DNA of 6,690 nucleotides from assembly GCA_009926525.1 (NCBI GenBank), contig RFOR01000036.1:1-6690 (forward strand). Direction: 5' to 3'. A program made the position numbers and the translations under genes. The notes below the pieces were generated by a model. It made no database searches. It worked only from the letters and a program-made list of their open reading frames with translations, and had not been told where the DNA came from. The first letter of the stretch is position 1. Every line of letters begins with the position of its first letter. Positions 5,769-6,690 of the stretch are shown piece by piece. The DNA is from Methylophilaceae bacterium (lineage in GTDB: Bacteria > Pseudomonadota > Gammaproteobacteria > Burkholderiales > Methylophilaceae).

Positions 5769-6668
5769 ATGCTGAAACAGCGCACCCTTAAAAAATCAAT
5801 TAGTGCCACTGGTGTGGGCTTGCATACAGGCGATAAGGTCAAAATGACTTTACTTCCTGCAGCGCCTGATACTGGTATTGTTTTTCGTCGTGTCGATCTG
5901 CCCGACTCAGCGGAAATCAAAGTGCAACCTCAATATGTATGCGATACCCGAATGTGTTCAGCCTTGGAACACGAAGGAGTGCGCGTTGCAACTGTCGAGC
6001 ATTTATTGTCCGCGCTAGCTGGCCTAGGGATTGATAATATATACGTTGAATTGTCCGCTGGTGAAGTGCCAATTATGGATGGTAGCTCAGGCCCATTCGT
6101 ATTCTTACTTCAGCAAGCGGGAATTGTTGAACAAGCCGCAGCCAAGAAATTTATCCGCGTTAAAAAGACAGTTGAAGTACATGATGGCGATAAATGGGTA
6201 AGATTCGATCCTTACTTTGGTTTTAAAGTTGACTTTACCATTGACTTTGCCCACCCAGTTTTTGAGCACACTGGTAATAACGTAAAAATAGATTTTGCTG
6301 ATAACTCTTACATCAAAGAAGTAAGCCGTGCGCGTACTTTTGGGTTTATGCATGAAGTAGAAGCCTTGCGTTCTATGGGTTTGGCGCGCGGTGGAAGTTT
6401 AGACAATGCTATCGTTTTAGATGAGTACCGCATTTTGAACAACGATGGCTTGCGTTATGACGACGAGTTCGTGAAACACAAAACTTTAGACGCGATAGGC
6501 GATTTGTATGTGCTTGGCCATCCGTTACTTTGTGCTTTCACTGCACATAAATCTGGACACGCGCTGAATAATCAACTGCTTCGCGCATTGATGGCTGATA
6601 ACGAAGCTTGGGAATATGCAACCTTCGAAAAAGCGGAAGAAGCCCAGTTGGATTTCAAGCACCAATGA
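5769..6668 (+). CDS. lpxC: UDP-3-O-acyl-N-acetylglucosamine deacetylase
   Basis: LpxC is the zinc-dependent cytoplasmic deacetylase that catalyses the committed step of lipid A synthesis, so it controls outer-membrane lipopolysaccharide supply. The 299 residues span both domains. Zinc ligands are His78 in VEHLLSAL (74-81), and His237 and Asp241 in [11 protein letters not shown] (236-246). Catalytic Glu77 and His264 (HKSGHALN, 260-267) are present, as are Lys238 and Thr190 in ARTFGF. This numbering equals that of the Pseudomonas aeruginosa enzyme. The start [11 protein letters not shown] matches the family N-terminus, so ATG 5769 is right even though no good Shine-Dalgarno lies 5-9 bases upstream; AAGGTGA (5746-5752) is 16 bases away. 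The protein ends polar (DFKHQ) and lacks the hydrophobic C-terminal residues that target E. coli LpxC to FtsH protease. It stands 185 bases after ftsZ, the usual position at the end of the proteobacterial dcw cluster. Confidence 0.97.
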   Translation: MLKQRTLKKSISATGVGLHTGDKVKMTLLPAAPDTGIVFRRVDLPDSAEIKVQPQYVCDTRMCSALEHEGVRVATVEHLLSALAGLGIDNIYVELSAGEVPIMDGSSGPFVFLLQQAGIVEQAAAKKFIRVKKTVEVHDGDKWVRFDPYFGFKVDFTIDFAHPVFEHTGNNVKIDFADNSYIKEVSRARTFGFMHEVEALRSMGLARGGSLDNAIVLDEYRILNNDGLRYDDEFVKHKTLDAIGDLYVLGHPLLCAFTAHKSGHALNNQLLRALMADNEAWEYATFEKAEEAQLDFKHQ

Positions 6669-6690
6669 TGGCGTCACCCGCTTTGCAGTA

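Noticed and set aside
1..6690. A mobile element, defence system, CRISPR array or other novel system hidden in the window
   Set aside because: The window is covered almost end to end by conserved dcw genes on one strand with intact motifs. No long repeats, transposase, integrase, RNA gene or composition break was seen.
6669..6690. Possible start of a downstream gene or terminator after lpxC
   Set aside because: Only 22 bases are available, with no start codon plus ribosome site and no complete hairpin.

Overview
The window is a contiguous piece of a bacterial division and cell-wall (dcw) cluster from a Gram-negative bacterium. All genes are on the + strand, in the order murC (3' end only), murB, ddl, ftsQ, ftsA, ftsZ, lpxC. 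The presence of lpxC (lipid A synthesis) immediately after ftsZ, and an FtsZ that keeps E. coli residue numbering and ends in DIPAFLRKQAD, point to a beta- or gammaproteobacterium. The protein flavour (FtsZ start MFEIMDNENQEAVIKVIG, FtsQ start MWDKP, short type-II MurB) together with the moderate, AT-leaning base composition suggests a betaproteobacterium, perhaps Methylophilaceae (Methylotenera/Methylophilus-like). The family-level guess is inference from memory and was not searched.

Layout. Positions 1-333 hold the last 110 residues of MurC. MurB (324-1232), Ddl (1229-2161) and FtsQ (2151-3029) follow with overlaps of 10, 4 and 11 bases, so the first four genes form a tightly packed, probably translationally coupled block. 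The spacing then opens. There are 64 bases before ftsA (3094-4332), 72 before ftsZ (4405-5583) and 185 before lpxC (5769-6668). ftsA and ftsZ each have a good Shine-Dalgarno sequence 7 bases before the ATG, while lpxC does not. The 185-base ftsZ-lpxC gap contains a GC-rich hairpin without a U-tract, a perfect 10-bp palindrome and at best a weak promoter-like sequence. Only 22 bases follow lpxC, and nothing can be said about them.

How the genes work together. MurC adds L-Ala to UDP-MurNAc, the product of MurB. Ddl makes the D-Ala-D-Ala dipeptide that MurF (not in the window) attaches to the stem peptide. FtsZ forms the division ring, FtsA anchors it to the membrane, and FtsQ links the ring to the periplasmic septum-building machinery. 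LpxC commits UDP-GlcNAc derivatives to lipid A, so murein precursor supply, division and outer-membrane synthesis sit side by side.

All catalytic and binding residues I could check are intact, and I see no frameshift, insertion sequence, tRNA, CRISPR array or sign of horizontal transfer. I did not find a previously undescribed system. The features most worth a second look are a lysine-rich periplasmic tail on FtsQ with pentad repeats, an almost cytosine-free, stop-rich repetitive spacer between ftsA and ftsZ, the structured ftsZ-lpxC gap, and an LpxC C-terminus without an E. coli-type degradation tail.
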